Counted from the first letter of the stretch, positions 6,487 to 12,447 are shown. The stretch is 13,837 bases of DNA from CAZUHK01 sp964620345 (GCA_964620345.1 CAZUHK010000076.1:1-13837); one strand, 5' to 3'. The notes: a model not told the origin generated them from the sequence alone. Translations and numbers: made by a program.

Positions 6487-7437
6487 TCACGCCCATTGTT
6501 CGGGGTCGGGGTTCCACCAATTCGGGCCTTTGCCACGCAGCGCAGCGGCGGCCTGCTCGCGGGCCGCGGCCATCTGCGCGTCGCTGAGCGGCTCGAAGCG
6601 CGCGGCGGCGGCGAAGGCCGCGTCCTGCTCCCGCGGGTAGCTCAGGCCCAGCAGCGCCACGTCCGGGTCGGCGGTGAACGTGTACCGCACGCACAGGTCC
6701 ACCGGCAGCTCGGCGGCGGTCGCCGTGGCCGCCCCGCCCGCTCCGGGGGCCGGGCCGCTGGAGAACTTGCCCCGCGGCCGGTCTTCCAACGGCTGGCCGT
6801 AGCCCCGCGTCGCCGCGACGAGCTTGCCGGCCCCGAACGTCTTGAAGCACACCGTCCCCACCCCCCGCCGCTTGGCCAGTGGCAGACATTCATCCACGTA
6901 CCGCGCATCCACACCCGCGCCGATCGGAAACATGATGAGGTCGCACAACCCCGACTCGATCGCCGCGATGACCACCTCCGGGTGGTGGCTGGAGATGCCG
7001 CCGAACCGCGTCCGCCCCTTGCCGATCGCCTCGGCGAGCTGATCGAACCCGCCGCCGGGCGCGGTCAGCCGGCCCCACAGTTCCATGTCGCTCACGCCGT
7101 GGAACACGAACGCATCGGTGTGGCCCAAGCCCAGCGTCGCCAGCGACTTTTCGACCTGCGGGCCGACCGGCTCGTCCTTGTGATCGATCTTATCGATGAC
7201 GAACAGCCCGTCGCGCCGCCCGTGCTCGCGCACCGCGGCGCCGACGATCTGCTCGCTGTAGCCATCCTCGTAGCCCGGCGCGGTGTCGATGACGTTGCAC
7301 CCAGCGTCGAGCGCGCGACGCACGGTCGCCACGTGCTCCTCGATCGGCTTGCCGCGATCGGCCAGATCGCCGACACCAACGCGCGACGCGACAAACCCGG
7401 TGCGGCCAAGCTCGCGGCGGGGTTGGAATTGAGACAT
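6487..7437 (-). CDS. Aldo/keto reductase family oxidoreductase
   Basis: NAD(P)H-dependent reductase with the TIM-barrel fold; its substrate is unknown. The catalytic tetrad is complete: Asp51 and Tyr56 in DTAPGYEDGYSE, Lys83 in VIDKIDH, and His113 in FVFHGV. The N-terminus (RRELGRTGFVASRVGVG) matches the family opening. At 316 aa it has the usual length. The C-terminus (ARFEPLSDAQ...GPNWWNPDPEQW) resembles the subgroup of bacterial reductases annotated only as oxidoreductases. The start is ATG 7437, with GGAG 7 nt upstream; the frame stays open further up but overlaps the zinc-finger gene. It is the last gene of the leuB-led cluster, 16 nt after the zinc-finger gene. Confidence 0.92.
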   Translation of the reverse strand: MSQFQPRRELGRTGFVASRVGVGDLADRGKPIEEHVATVRRALDAGCNVIDTAPGYEDGYSEQIVGAAVREHGRRDGLFVIDKIDHKDEPVGPQVEKSLATLGLGHTDAFVFHGVSDMELWGRLTAPGGGFDQLAEAIGKGRTRFGGISSHHPEVVIAAIESGLCDLIMFPIGAGVDARYVDECLPLAKRRGVGTVCFKTFGAGKLVAATRGYGQPLEDRPRGKFSSGPAPGAGGAATATAAELPVDLCVRYTFTADPDVALLGLSYPREQDAAFAAAARFEPLSDAQMAAAREQAAAALRGKGPNWWNPDPEQWA

Positions 7438-7453
7438 GGACCGGCTCCGCAAT

Positions 7454-7678
7454 TCAGGCGGCGTACTGAACAACCTTGACCTGCGTGCCGTCATGCGCCG
7501 CCGCCTCGGCCCGCTCGAGCAGCGAACGCGACACCGCTTCGTCCAGCGTGTACTCGCCGCAACTGTCACATACCTGTGCGGGCACATTGCGGAACACAAC
7601 AGTCAGGCCCGCACGATCGAACGTCACCGTGGCCGTCCCCGGTCTCATTTGGCCGTGCTTGCAGATCACGCAGTTCAT
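7454..7678 (-). CDS. YgiT/MqsA-type zinc-finger protein, probable antitoxin
   Basis: A 74-aa protein with two zinc knuckle pairs, C3-x2-C6 and C37-x2-C40. It matches the YgiT-type domain pattern: CxxCKHG, a central TVTFDRAGLTVVFRNVPA strand region, then VCDSCGEY and a helical tail that ends VKVVQYAA. In MqsA this N-terminal domain binds Zn and the toxin; the DNA-binding HTH half of MqsA is absent, as in many short stand-alone versions. ATG 7678 overlaps the stop of the upstream DUF4258 frame as ATGA, so the two are translationally coupled. Pairs of DUF4258 and short YgiT proteins are common toxin-antitoxin-like pairs with the toxin gene first. It is followed 16 nt later by the reductase. Confidence 0.88.
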   Translation of the reverse strand: MNCVICKHGQMRPGTATVTFDRAGLTVVFRNVPAQVCDSCGEYTLDEAVSRSLLERAEAAAHDGTQVKVVQYAA

Positions 7679-7969
7679 TGGGATCTCCGTCCGCGCAAGT
7701 CGCCCGTCCAGACCTCCGGATCGGGCTGATAGGCGGTAACGACTACTCCGGTACGGGTCGGTTCATCGTAGGCAGTAGACAAAAACGACATGCATGGGTC
7801 GATCGGCCACAAACCCCAGCAACAACCGGCTCGCGCAGGGTCTGTCATCGGGGTACTCCGCGATGGCCTCGCCGGCCTCGACGACCGCCCGAACGTCATC
7901 GATCTGGATGCGGCGCTCAAACATCTGGCGGATCGCGTGTCGCGTGAATCGCAGTTGCTCGATCCGCAT
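7675..7969 (-). pseudogene. DUF4258 (toxin-like) gene with a +1-type frameshift
   Basis: The first frame starts at ATG 7969 (MRIEQLRFTRHAIRQMFERR) and shows the DUF4258 pattern: FTRHAIRQMFERRIQIDDV, EYPDDRPCASRLLLGF, DRPMHVVF. It then stops at 7763-7765 after 68 codons. The expected family C-terminus (AYDEPTRTGVVVTAYQPDPEVW) is present in the next frame and ends at 7675-7677, overlapping the antitoxin start as ATGA. Removing one base from the T5 run (A5 at 7781-7785 on the plus strand) joins both into a normal 97-aa protein. It may be an inactivated toxin, a sequencing or assembly indel in a homopolymer, or programmed frameshifting. The start lies 8 nt after the leuB stop. DUF4258 is grouped with RelE-like folds; RNase activity here is inference. 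Confidence 0.8.
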
Positions 7970-7977
7970 CACATGGC

Positions 7978-9069
7978 TCACAGCGCGTCGATCACCATCC
8001 GGCCCACCTCGTCGCAGGCGTAGCCCGAGCGGTCCAGGCGTTTGCCGGCGAAGCGGGGGGTGGTCTTTTGCACCGCGGCGCCGATGGCTTGGCCGGCCTT
8101 GATCGCCGCGGCGTCGCCTTTGATGCGGCCGACCTCGCGGCAGAGCAAACCCATCGAATCGATCGCGGCGATCGGGTTGGCCTTGTTCTGCCCGGCGATG
8201 TCCGGCGCGCTGCCGTGCACCGGCTCGAACATGCTCGGGGCATCGCCATCGGGGTTCAGGTTCCCCGACGCGGCGATGCCCATGCCCCCGGCGATCGCCG
8301 CGCCAAGGTCCGTGATGATGTCGCCGAACATGTTGGGCACGACGATCACGTCGTAAACCTCCGGCGTGGCGACCATGTACATGCAGCACGCATCGACGTG
8401 GTGATAGTTGGTGGTCACATCGGCGTACTGCTCGGCGATTTCGTTGAACGCCCGCAGCCAGGTCTCGCCGGCGAACGTCAATACGTTGGTCTTATGCACC
8501 AGCGTCAACTGCTTGCGCGGCCGGGTGCGGGCCAGCTCGAAGGCGTAGCGGACGCAGCGCTCGACGCCGAACCGCGTGGCGACCATGGTCTGGTTGGCCA
8601 CTTCGTGCGGCGTGCCTTTTCGCACGATGCCGCCCAGGCCGCAGTAGAGGTCTTCGGTGTTTTCACGGACGCAGACGAAATCGATGTCGTCGGCGCCTTT
8701 GCCGGCCAGGGGCGTGTCGATGCCGGGGTAGAGCTTGACGGGGCGCAGGTTGATGTACTGATCCAACTCGAACCGCAGACGCAGCAGGATGCCCTTTTCG
8801 ATCACGCCCCCGGCCAGCCGCGGGTCGTTGGGCTTGCCGCCGACGGCGCCGAGCACGATCGCGTCGAACTTGCGCAGGGTGGCGATGTCCGCCTGATCCA
8901 GCACGTGGCCGGTGTCGATGAAGTGCTCGGCGGAGAAGGGAAAATCGGTGGTGGTGTAAGCCAGGCCCGCCGGCTTGGCCGCGGCTTCGAGGACGGCCAG
9001 GGCCTGCTGCGTGACTTCCGGGCCGATGCCATCGCCGCCGATGACCGCGAGTTTCAGTGCCATTGCCAT
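7978..9069 (-). CDS. leuB: 3-isopropylmalate dehydrogenase-type beta-decarboxylating dehydrogenase
   Basis: NAD-dependent oxidative decarboxylase of the isocitrate/isopropylmalate dehydrogenase family, most likely LeuB of leucine synthesis (3-isopropylmalate to 4-methyl-2-oxopentanoate). Visible are GGDGIGPEV at the N-terminus, LLRLRFELDQYINLRP (substrate arginines), VRENTEDLYCG, the catalytic Lys region LVHKTNVL, the metal site MFGDIITDLGAAIAGGMG, and the NAD loop FEPVHGSAPDIAGQNKANP. At 363 aa it has the normal length. The sequence around RFELDQYINLRP and the NAD loop resembles the actinobacterial LeuB type. The VRENTEDLYCG segment is closer to isocitrate, tartrate and other relatives, so another 2-hydroxyacid is possible. 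ATG 9069 has GGAG 9 nt upstream; GTG 9075 and ATG 9063 fit less well. It heads a minus-strand cluster. Confidence 0.85.
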   Translation of the reverse strand: MAMALKLAVIGGDGIGPEVTQQALAVLEAAAKPAGLAYTTTDFPFSAEHFIDTGHVLDQADIATLRKFDAIVLGAVGGKPNDPRLAGGVIEKGILLRLRFELDQYINLRPVKLYPGIDTPLAGKGADDIDFVCVRENTEDLYCGLGGIVRKGTPHEVANQTMVATRFGVERCVRYAFELARTRPRKQLTLVHKTNVLTFAGETWLRAFNEIAEQYADVTTNYHHVDACCMYMVATPEVYDVIVVPNMFGDIITDLGAAIAGGMGIAASGNLNPDGDAPSMFEPVHGSAPDIAGQNKANPIAAIDSMGLLCREVGRIKGDAAAIKAGQAIGAAVQKTTPRFAGKRLDRSGYACDEVGRMVIDAL

Positions 9070-9220
9070 TGCCACGATCTCCGCTGGGATTCGAGCCGAT
9101 CAGCGTAGCAACGCCGCCGGGCCGTGAAAACCATCGGGCCGGTCGCCATCCCGGAGGATTCAGTGCAGATCGACGCCCTGGCAATGCCCATGCACACCGA
9201 CCCGCCGAGCGCATCGCCCC

Positions 9221-9249
9221 TTATAAAAGGCGCCCGTGTTCCTGGCCAA
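9221..9249 (-). promoter_or_regulatory. Predicted leuB promoter
   Basis: On the minus strand TTGGCC (9249-9244), a 17-nt spacer and TTATAA (9226-9221). This predicts a leader of about 140 nt. No leucine-rich leader peptide was found in it. Confidence 0.5.
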
Positions 9250-9270
9250 TTGGTGATTCACCTGGCCATT
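9241..9270. promoter_or_regulatory. Paired CCTGGCCA repeats over the leuB -35, possible operator
   Basis: CCTGGCCAAT (9241-9250) and CCTGGCCATT (9261-9270) are direct repeats exactly 20 bp apart, two helical turns. Between them lies the palindrome GGTGA-T-TCACC (9252-9262). The left repeat overlaps the leuB -35. Confidence 0.4.
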
Positions 9271-9342
9271 TTGGTCGCAGCATTACAATGACATCCGATA
9301 ACCCGCGGCCGGCGCAACGTCCGTTTTCGTGTTTTCGGGGGG

Positions 9343-9363
9343 TGTTCGGATGTGCCCTGAACA
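9343..9363. promoter_or_regulatory. TGTTC-N11-GAACA inverted repeat upstream of the lexA operon promoter
   Basis: A 5-bp dyad ending 34 bp before the -35. The half-site TGTTC/GAACA recalls LexA half-sites of some phyla, but those have a 4-bp spacer and this has 11. It may be chance. Confidence 0.25.
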
Positions 9364-9397
9364 TAACCCCATCAATCGCCAATGCTTAGCCGCCCGC

Positions 9398-9426
9398 TTG
9401 ACTATCGGGGTCTGTTAAGCTAACTT
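9398..9426 (+). promoter_or_regulatory. Predicted promoter of the 9562-lexA operon
   Basis: TTGACT (9398-9403), a 17-nt spacer and TAACTT (9421-9426). The predicted start is near 9432-9434, giving a leader of about 130 nt before the ORF at 9562. Confidence 0.6.
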
Positions 9427-9436
9427 ATACCAAACA

Positions 9437-9455
9437 GAAGTTCGGGCAAAACTTC
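9437..9455 (+). promoter_or_regulatory. Dyad GAAGTT-N7-AACTTC at the lexA operon start point, candidate LexA operator
   Basis: A perfect 6-bp inverted repeat around a 7-nt spacer, at about +5 to +23 of the predicted transcript. LexA usually represses its own operon from a dyad at the promoter. The wording matches no LexA box known to me, so assignment rests on position and symmetry. Confidence 0.45.
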
Positions 9456-9561
9456 AAGGCGGCTCTGAAAGCTGGTCGAAGCATCACGTGGCACACGATG
9501 GGCCTTGCCCAAAATATTGTGCCGCGGTTCGCAGAAGACCCAAGCAAGAGGATGACCCCCG

Positions 9562-10365
9562 ATGGCTTTGCCCCTGATCATGATCGGTCCCGGAGCTGGA
9601 TACACCACCCGCTATGAGCCCCACGGTGCCAACATCATGCGGCGCGTCGGCTCGACGCCCCGACAGCCCGACGGCGGCGACACCGACTCGGGCTACGGCA
9701 ACGCCTCGTGGGGCGCGCCGCGCCGGCGCCGCGGTGAGGCCGAGGGACGCGGTGCCCGCGATCGAGATGGCGACCGCCGCCACACGCCAAACGCCCTGGC
9801 CCGGCCGGACGACTGCTACGAGCACGTCGCCGATGCGGTGCAGGCCGGCGCGACGATCGGGCCCGACCGCCGGCGGTGGGTCAGCCGGGGGCTGCTCAAC
9901 GCCGCGGCCTCGGCGATCGATGCGTGGCTGGCCAGCCAGTCCGCCGAGCTGCGCCAGGCCGGGGGCAACCTCCGCGCCCTGGCCGACGGCTCGAAGAATA
10001 AAGCCCCGCAACCAACACTGCGTCTCGCCGGCGACTTTGAGCAACGCGAACACAACCCCGATGCGCTCGACGCGCCCGACACCGCCGATGCGACCGCGCT
10101 GAAACTCCACCAGGCCCTGTACGATCTGGAGCACGACCGAGATGAACCTCACGCCCAAGCAGCAGCGGATCCTCACGCTGATTCGCGACTCGCGCCTCAC
10201 CCGCGGCTATTCCCCGACGATGCAGGAGCTGGCCGACGACCTGGGCGTCAGCAAGGTCACCGTGTTCGAGCACGTCGAGGCGCTGATCAAAAAGGGGGCG
10301 TTGCGGCGGGATGCGAACAAGGCACGCTCTTTGGAGCTGACCGCCGACTGTCTGCTGCCGGATGA
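9562..10365 (+). CDS. Unrecognised ORF upstream of lexA, runs into lexA without a stop
   Basis: Not recognised. ATG 9562 has AGAGGA 9 nt upstream. The first 193 codons (to 10141) show coding-like G/C-rich third positions, most clearly from about codon 80 on (DDCYEHVADAVQ..., RRWVSRGLLNAAASAIDAW..., ALKLHQALYDLEHDR). An Arg/Gly/Asp-rich low-complexity link lies at about 50-78. The frame does not stop before lexA at 10142. It continues 224 nt into lexA in another frame, where its peptide is a typical Ala/Arg/Gly/Pro shadow. Either the true end was lost by an indel near the junction, or the gene really overlaps lexA. It shares the lexA promoter and so probably belongs to the DNA-damage response. 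Confidence is fair for the part before 10142 and low for the remainder. Confidence 0.5.
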   Translation: MALPLIMIGPGAGYTTRYEPHGANIMRRVGSTPRQPDGGDTDSGYGNASWGAPRRRRGEAEGRGARDRDGDRRHTPNALARPDDCYEHVADAVQAGATIGPDRRRWVSRGLLNAAASAIDAWLASQSAELRQAGGNLRALADGSKNKAPQPTLRLAGDFEQREHNPDALDAPDTADATALKLHQALYDLEHDRDEPHAQAAADPHADSRLAPHPRLFPDDAGAGRRPGRQQGHRVRARRGADQKGGVAAGCEQGTLFGADRRLSAAG

Positions 10366-10756
10366 ATCGCGCCCCACGCGCCTGCCGCTGGTCGGGTCCA
10401 TCGCCGCCGGCTCGCCCATCGAGGCCGTGGAGCAACGCGAGTTCCTCGATCTCGAAGCCCTCTTCGCCGCCCCGCGCTCCAGCGGCGAGATCTTCGTGCT
10501 CGAGGTCCGCGGCGACTCGATGATCGACGAGCACATCGCCGAGGGCGACTTCGTCGTCTGCCGCAAGGCCGACACCGCCCGCAACGGCCAGACCGTCGTC
10601 GCCCTGCTGCCGGAGGACAACGAAGCCACCCTCAAAAAGTTCTACAAGGACCGCGGCCGCATCCGCCTGCAGCCGGCCAACGAAAAGTACGAACCCATCT
10701 GGGTCGATCACGTCCAGATCCAGGGCGTGGTCATCGGCGTCGTCCGGGCGTATTGA
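10142..10756 (+). CDS. lexA: SOS response transcriptional repressor LexA
   Basis: Dimeric repressor of DNA-damage genes that cleaves itself when RecA filaments form. The N-terminal winged HTH (about 1-65) opens with MNLTPKQQRILTLI and has the recognition part MQELADDLGVSKVTVFEHVEAL. The C-terminal S24 domain contains the cleavage pair Ala89-Gly90 (GSIAAGSPIEA), catalytic Ser126 (VRGDSMID) and catalytic Lys165 (EATLKKFY). The 204-aa length and all key residues are normal, so it should be functional. The sequence VSKVTVFEHV replaces the usual S-x-x-x-V-x-x-H-L contact helix in part, which suggests a different operator. The ATG at 10142 has no strong ribosome site and overlaps the frame of the preceding ORF. 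Confidence 0.97.
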   Translation: MNLTPKQQRILTLIRDSRLTRGYSPTMQELADDLGVSKVTVFEHVEALIKKGALRRDANKARSLELTADCLLPDESRPTRLPLVGSIAAGSPIEAVEQREFLDLEALFAAPRSSGEIFVLEVRGDSMIDEHIAEGDFVVCRKADTARNGQTVVALLPEDNEATLKKFYKDRGRIRLQPANEKYEPIWVDHVQIQGVVIGVVRAY

Positions 10757-10765
10757 GCGCCAAAG

Positions 10766-10795
10766 GTGACATGGATGTCGCCGTTGACCTACAAT
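10766..10795 (+). promoter_or_regulatory. Predicted promoter giving a leaderless mRNA for the DUF6941-like gene
   Basis: GTGACA (10766-10771), an 18-nt spacer and TACAAT (10790-10795). Seven bases separate the -10 from ATG 10803, so transcription would start at or next to the start codon. The gene has no ribosome site, which agrees. Confidence 0.45.
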
Positions 10796-10802
10796 TGCCC
10801 CG

Positions 10803-11219
10803 ATGACTCACGCGGCGCAGCTTCCAAAATGCATCTCGGTGCTCATCTGCGATGACGTCTATCGCGATGAGGCCACGAAGAAGCTGGTCATCGTCGGCAC
10901 GTTCAATCAGATTCACGCACCCGAGATCCCCTGTCGGCACCAGCGCATGCACGTGTTGTTCTCCCTGGCCGATGGGCACGGCGAGTTTGATCTTTGCGTT
11001 CGAGTCGAGCATGCTGAATCGGGAAACACCCTGGTGGAAATGCGGGGGCCGGCACAACTGACCGATCGACTCCAGATCACCGATATCAACATCGTGCTGG
11101 AGAACCTGGAGTTCGCGGCACCGGGGAAGTATTGGATTTCGATTCTTGCAGACGACGATGAGATTGGTGCTCGGCCCTTTTTCGTTCAGCATGGCGGCGA
11201 CGCGATGAACAGCGAGTGA
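10803..11219 (+). CDS. DUF6941-like protein of unknown function
   Basis: A 138-aa soluble protein that resembles DUF6941 family members, whose function is unknown. The recognisable part is the opening CISVLICDDVYRDEATKKLVIVGTFNQI, with the I-C-D-D-V and K-x-x-I-x-G-x-(F/Y) pattern, followed by an all-beta body (MHVLFSLADGHGEFDLCVRVE) and a closing strand region (FAAPGKYWISILADDDEIGARPFFV). No catalytic motif or membrane segment is seen. Its stop overlaps the next start as GTGA (11216-11219), which argues for translational coupling. It follows lexA by 46 bp but has its own promoter candidate, so it may be transcribed with or apart from lexA. Confidence 0.75.
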   Translation: MTHAAQLPKCISVLICDDVYRDEATKKLVIVGTFNQIHAPEIPCRHQRMHVLFSLADGHGEFDLCVRVEHAESGNTLVEMRGPAQLTDRLQITDINIVLENLEFAAPGKYWISILADDDEIGARPFFVQHGGDAMNSE

Positions 11220-11443
11220 CAGCGACGATGGACCAAATGATCACAATGGGTGCCCATACGCCCCGGACCAGCGCCGCGGGTTTCCGCTGGCAAGCGCAGT
11301 CGGTGACCTATCACACCGACGTCGCGGCCCAACGACGCGCGGTGGCACAGTCAACCCCCGCCAACCACATCCTTCGGCGAATGGCCCAACGCCACACGCC
11401 CCCGGCGACCTGGATCGAGTCGCAAGACAATCCATTCGAGTGA
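11216..11443 (+). CDS. Small protein upstream of the MazF-like toxin, candidate antitoxin
   Basis: A 75-aa protein with no family I recognise. GTG 11216 overlaps the previous stop; ATG 11228 is an alternative, and neither has a clear ribosome site. The middle is basic and helical (AQRRAVAQSTPANHILRRMAQR) and the tail is Pro/Trp plus acidic (TPPATWIESQDNPFE). A helical part followed by an acidic, aromatic tail is what MazE-like antitoxins use to occupy the toxin surface, and the gene sits 12 nt before a PemK/MazF-like gene. That is the whole basis for the antitoxin idea; no AbrB, RHH or HTH DNA-binding domain is visible. Confidence 0.6.
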   Translation: MTATMDQMITMGAHTPRTSAAGFRWQAQSVTYHTDVAAQRRAVAQSTPANHILRRMAQRHTPPATWIESQDNPFE

Positions 11444-11455
11444 CCGGACCGGGCC

Positions 11456-11827
11456 ATGGACAAGCCGTTGGAGCAGGGCGCAATCGTCTGGGTCACCCCG
11501 CCCGGCGAGCGGGGTCTGGGCAAACGGCGGCCGGCCGTTGTGCTCACCGCCAGTGAAGAGATATTGCTGGATCAGCCCGTCGTTGTCGCGGCGTTGACCA
11601 CGACCTTCCCAAACCCCGCCCCGCCGGACCATGTCGTCCTGCCGTGGTCACCGCACGGCCATCCGGTGACGCGCCTGCGGCGTCGCTCCGCCGCCGTCTG
11701 CACGTGGCTGTTCGAAGCGCGGCCCAGCGAGGCCGAGCCGGTCGGCCGCGTGCCCACACGCCACCTGCTCGACATCCTTCGCCGTCTGCCCGATGAACAA
11801 ACGCCCGAAGGCGGCGGACATGGTTGA
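11456..11827 (+). CDS. PemK/MazF-like toxin family protein
   Basis: A 123-aa protein of the PemK/MazF fold, normally a sequence-specific mRNA-cutting toxin. Supporting features are QGAIVWVTPPGERGLGKRRPAVVLT at the N-terminus (the RPAVVL strand is the family hallmark), VVVAALTTTFP in the middle, then DHVVLPWSPHGHPVTRL and SAAVCTWLFEA. The DHVxLPW...GHPxTxL...AAVCxWL pattern marks a distinct MazF-like subgroup common in planctomycetes and other environmental bacteria, whose cutting activity is largely untested. ATG 11456 has only a weak ribosome site. It is preceded by a candidate antitoxin and overlaps the next gene by 8 nt. Confidence 0.85.
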   Translation: MDKPLEQGAIVWVTPPGERGLGKRRPAVVLTASEEILLDQPVVVAALTTTFPNPAPPDHVVLPWSPHGHPVTRLRRRSAAVCTWLFEARPSEAEPVGRVPTRHLLDILRRLPDEQTPEGGGHG

Positions 11828-12413
11828 TTCACCCCGCTTCCACCGCGTCGACGCCTATCGCCACCGGGTGTGGCGGCTGGCGGTCCTGTTGACCGGGGAC
11901 ACCGCCGCGGCGGCGGCGCTGTTCAGCGACATCATGCGCCACCGCAAGCGGATCGAGCGCGTCGAGCCCCAGCGGCTGGATCGGCTGATCCTCCTGCGAG
12001 CGCGCGAGCGGGCCGGGGCGCTGCGCGACCCGGCAAACGTCGAGCCCCGCTTCGCCCGGGTGTACCGCCTGCCCGAGCAACCGCTGGAGGCGTGGGTGCT
12101 GCGGCGGGTCGAGCAACTCGATGAGACCGTCGCGGCCAGGGCGATGGACTGCTCCAAGACCGCGCTGCGCCTGCACCTCAAGGCGGCCGACGAAGCGCTG
12201 GCCGAGGCCGGCGCGGGTGATTCGGACGACCCCGCCACGGCGCTGCGCCGGCGCATCGACGCGCTCGACCCGGCCCCGGCGGTCGCGCGGTGGCGCGCCA
12301 AACGGCGAAAGCGCCGATGGTGGGTGCTCCTCCTTGCCATCGCCTTGTTGGCCGCGCTCGCCCTCGCCGGGTGGTGGGCCCCGGCGCTGCTCACGCAAGG
12401 CCACGGGCGGTAA
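11820..12413 (+). CDS. Sigma-factor-like protein with a C-terminal membrane helix
   Basis: A 197-aa protein. Residues 10-40 (DAYRHRVWRLAVLLTGDTAAAAALFSDIM) resemble ECF sigma region 2. Residues 84-127 (LPEQPLEAWVLRR, then LDETVAARAMDCSKTALRLHLKAADEAL) resemble region 4, with its HTH. A basic stretch (RAKRRKRRW) precedes one membrane helix at about 167-186, close to the C-terminus. A sigma factor held at the membrane by its own tail is uncommon; it may be released by proteolysis, or it may be a degenerate sigma-like adaptor, since region 2 is weakly conserved. ATG 11820 overlaps the MazF-like gene by 8 nt and has a weak AGGCGG site; ATG 11793 is an alternative. It ends the operon, with a hairpin behind it. 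Confidence 0.65.
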   Translation: MVDSPRFHRVDAYRHRVWRLAVLLTGDTAAAAALFSDIMRHRKRIERVEPQRLDRLILLRARERAGALRDPANVEPRFARVYRLPEQPLEAWVLRRVEQLDETVAARAMDCSKTALRLHLKAADEALAEAGAGDSDDPATALRRRIDALDPAPAVARWRAKRRKRRWWVLLLAIALLAALALAGWWAPALLTQGHGR

Positions 12414-12425
12414 TCGCGGCGCCTG

Positions 12426-12447
12426 CCGCCTCGGACGGCGGTTTATT
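12426..12447 (+). terminator. Weak intrinsic terminator after the sigma-like gene
   Basis: CCGCC (12426-12430) and GGCGG (12437-12441) form a 5-bp stem with a 6-nt loop, followed at once by TTTATT. It lies just after the stop at 12413. Confidence 0.5.

Larger units (their letters stand above)
9076..9561. other. Divergent control region between leuB and the lexA operon
   Basis: This 486-bp interval has no convincing gene. It holds a leuB promoter (9221-9249) with paired CCTGGCCA repeats, and a promoter for the lexA operon (9398-9426) with a dyad at its start point. AT-rich patches lie around 9221, 9285 and 9420. ATG 9288 opens a 33-codon frame (to 9389) and ATG 9552 a 21-codon frame that overlaps the start at 9562; neither shows coding character. 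Confidence 0.7.

Noticed and set aside
6472..7479. Plus-strand frame opposite the aldo/keto reductase
   Set aside because: Shadow of a gene with an intact catalytic tetrad.
8068..9108. Long plus-strand frame opposite leuB
   Set aside because: Shadow of leuB, with repeated HRxDR and GDxR type composition.
9057..9389. 110-aa plus-strand frame in the leuB-lexA intergenic region
   Set aside because: It starts inside leuB, crosses the leuB promoter and has no recognisable domain or ribosome site.
9484..10711. Minus-strand frames opposite the unknown ORF and lexA
   Set aside because: Val/Gly/Arg-rich shadow composition and no ribosome site; lexA on the plus strand has all catalytic residues.
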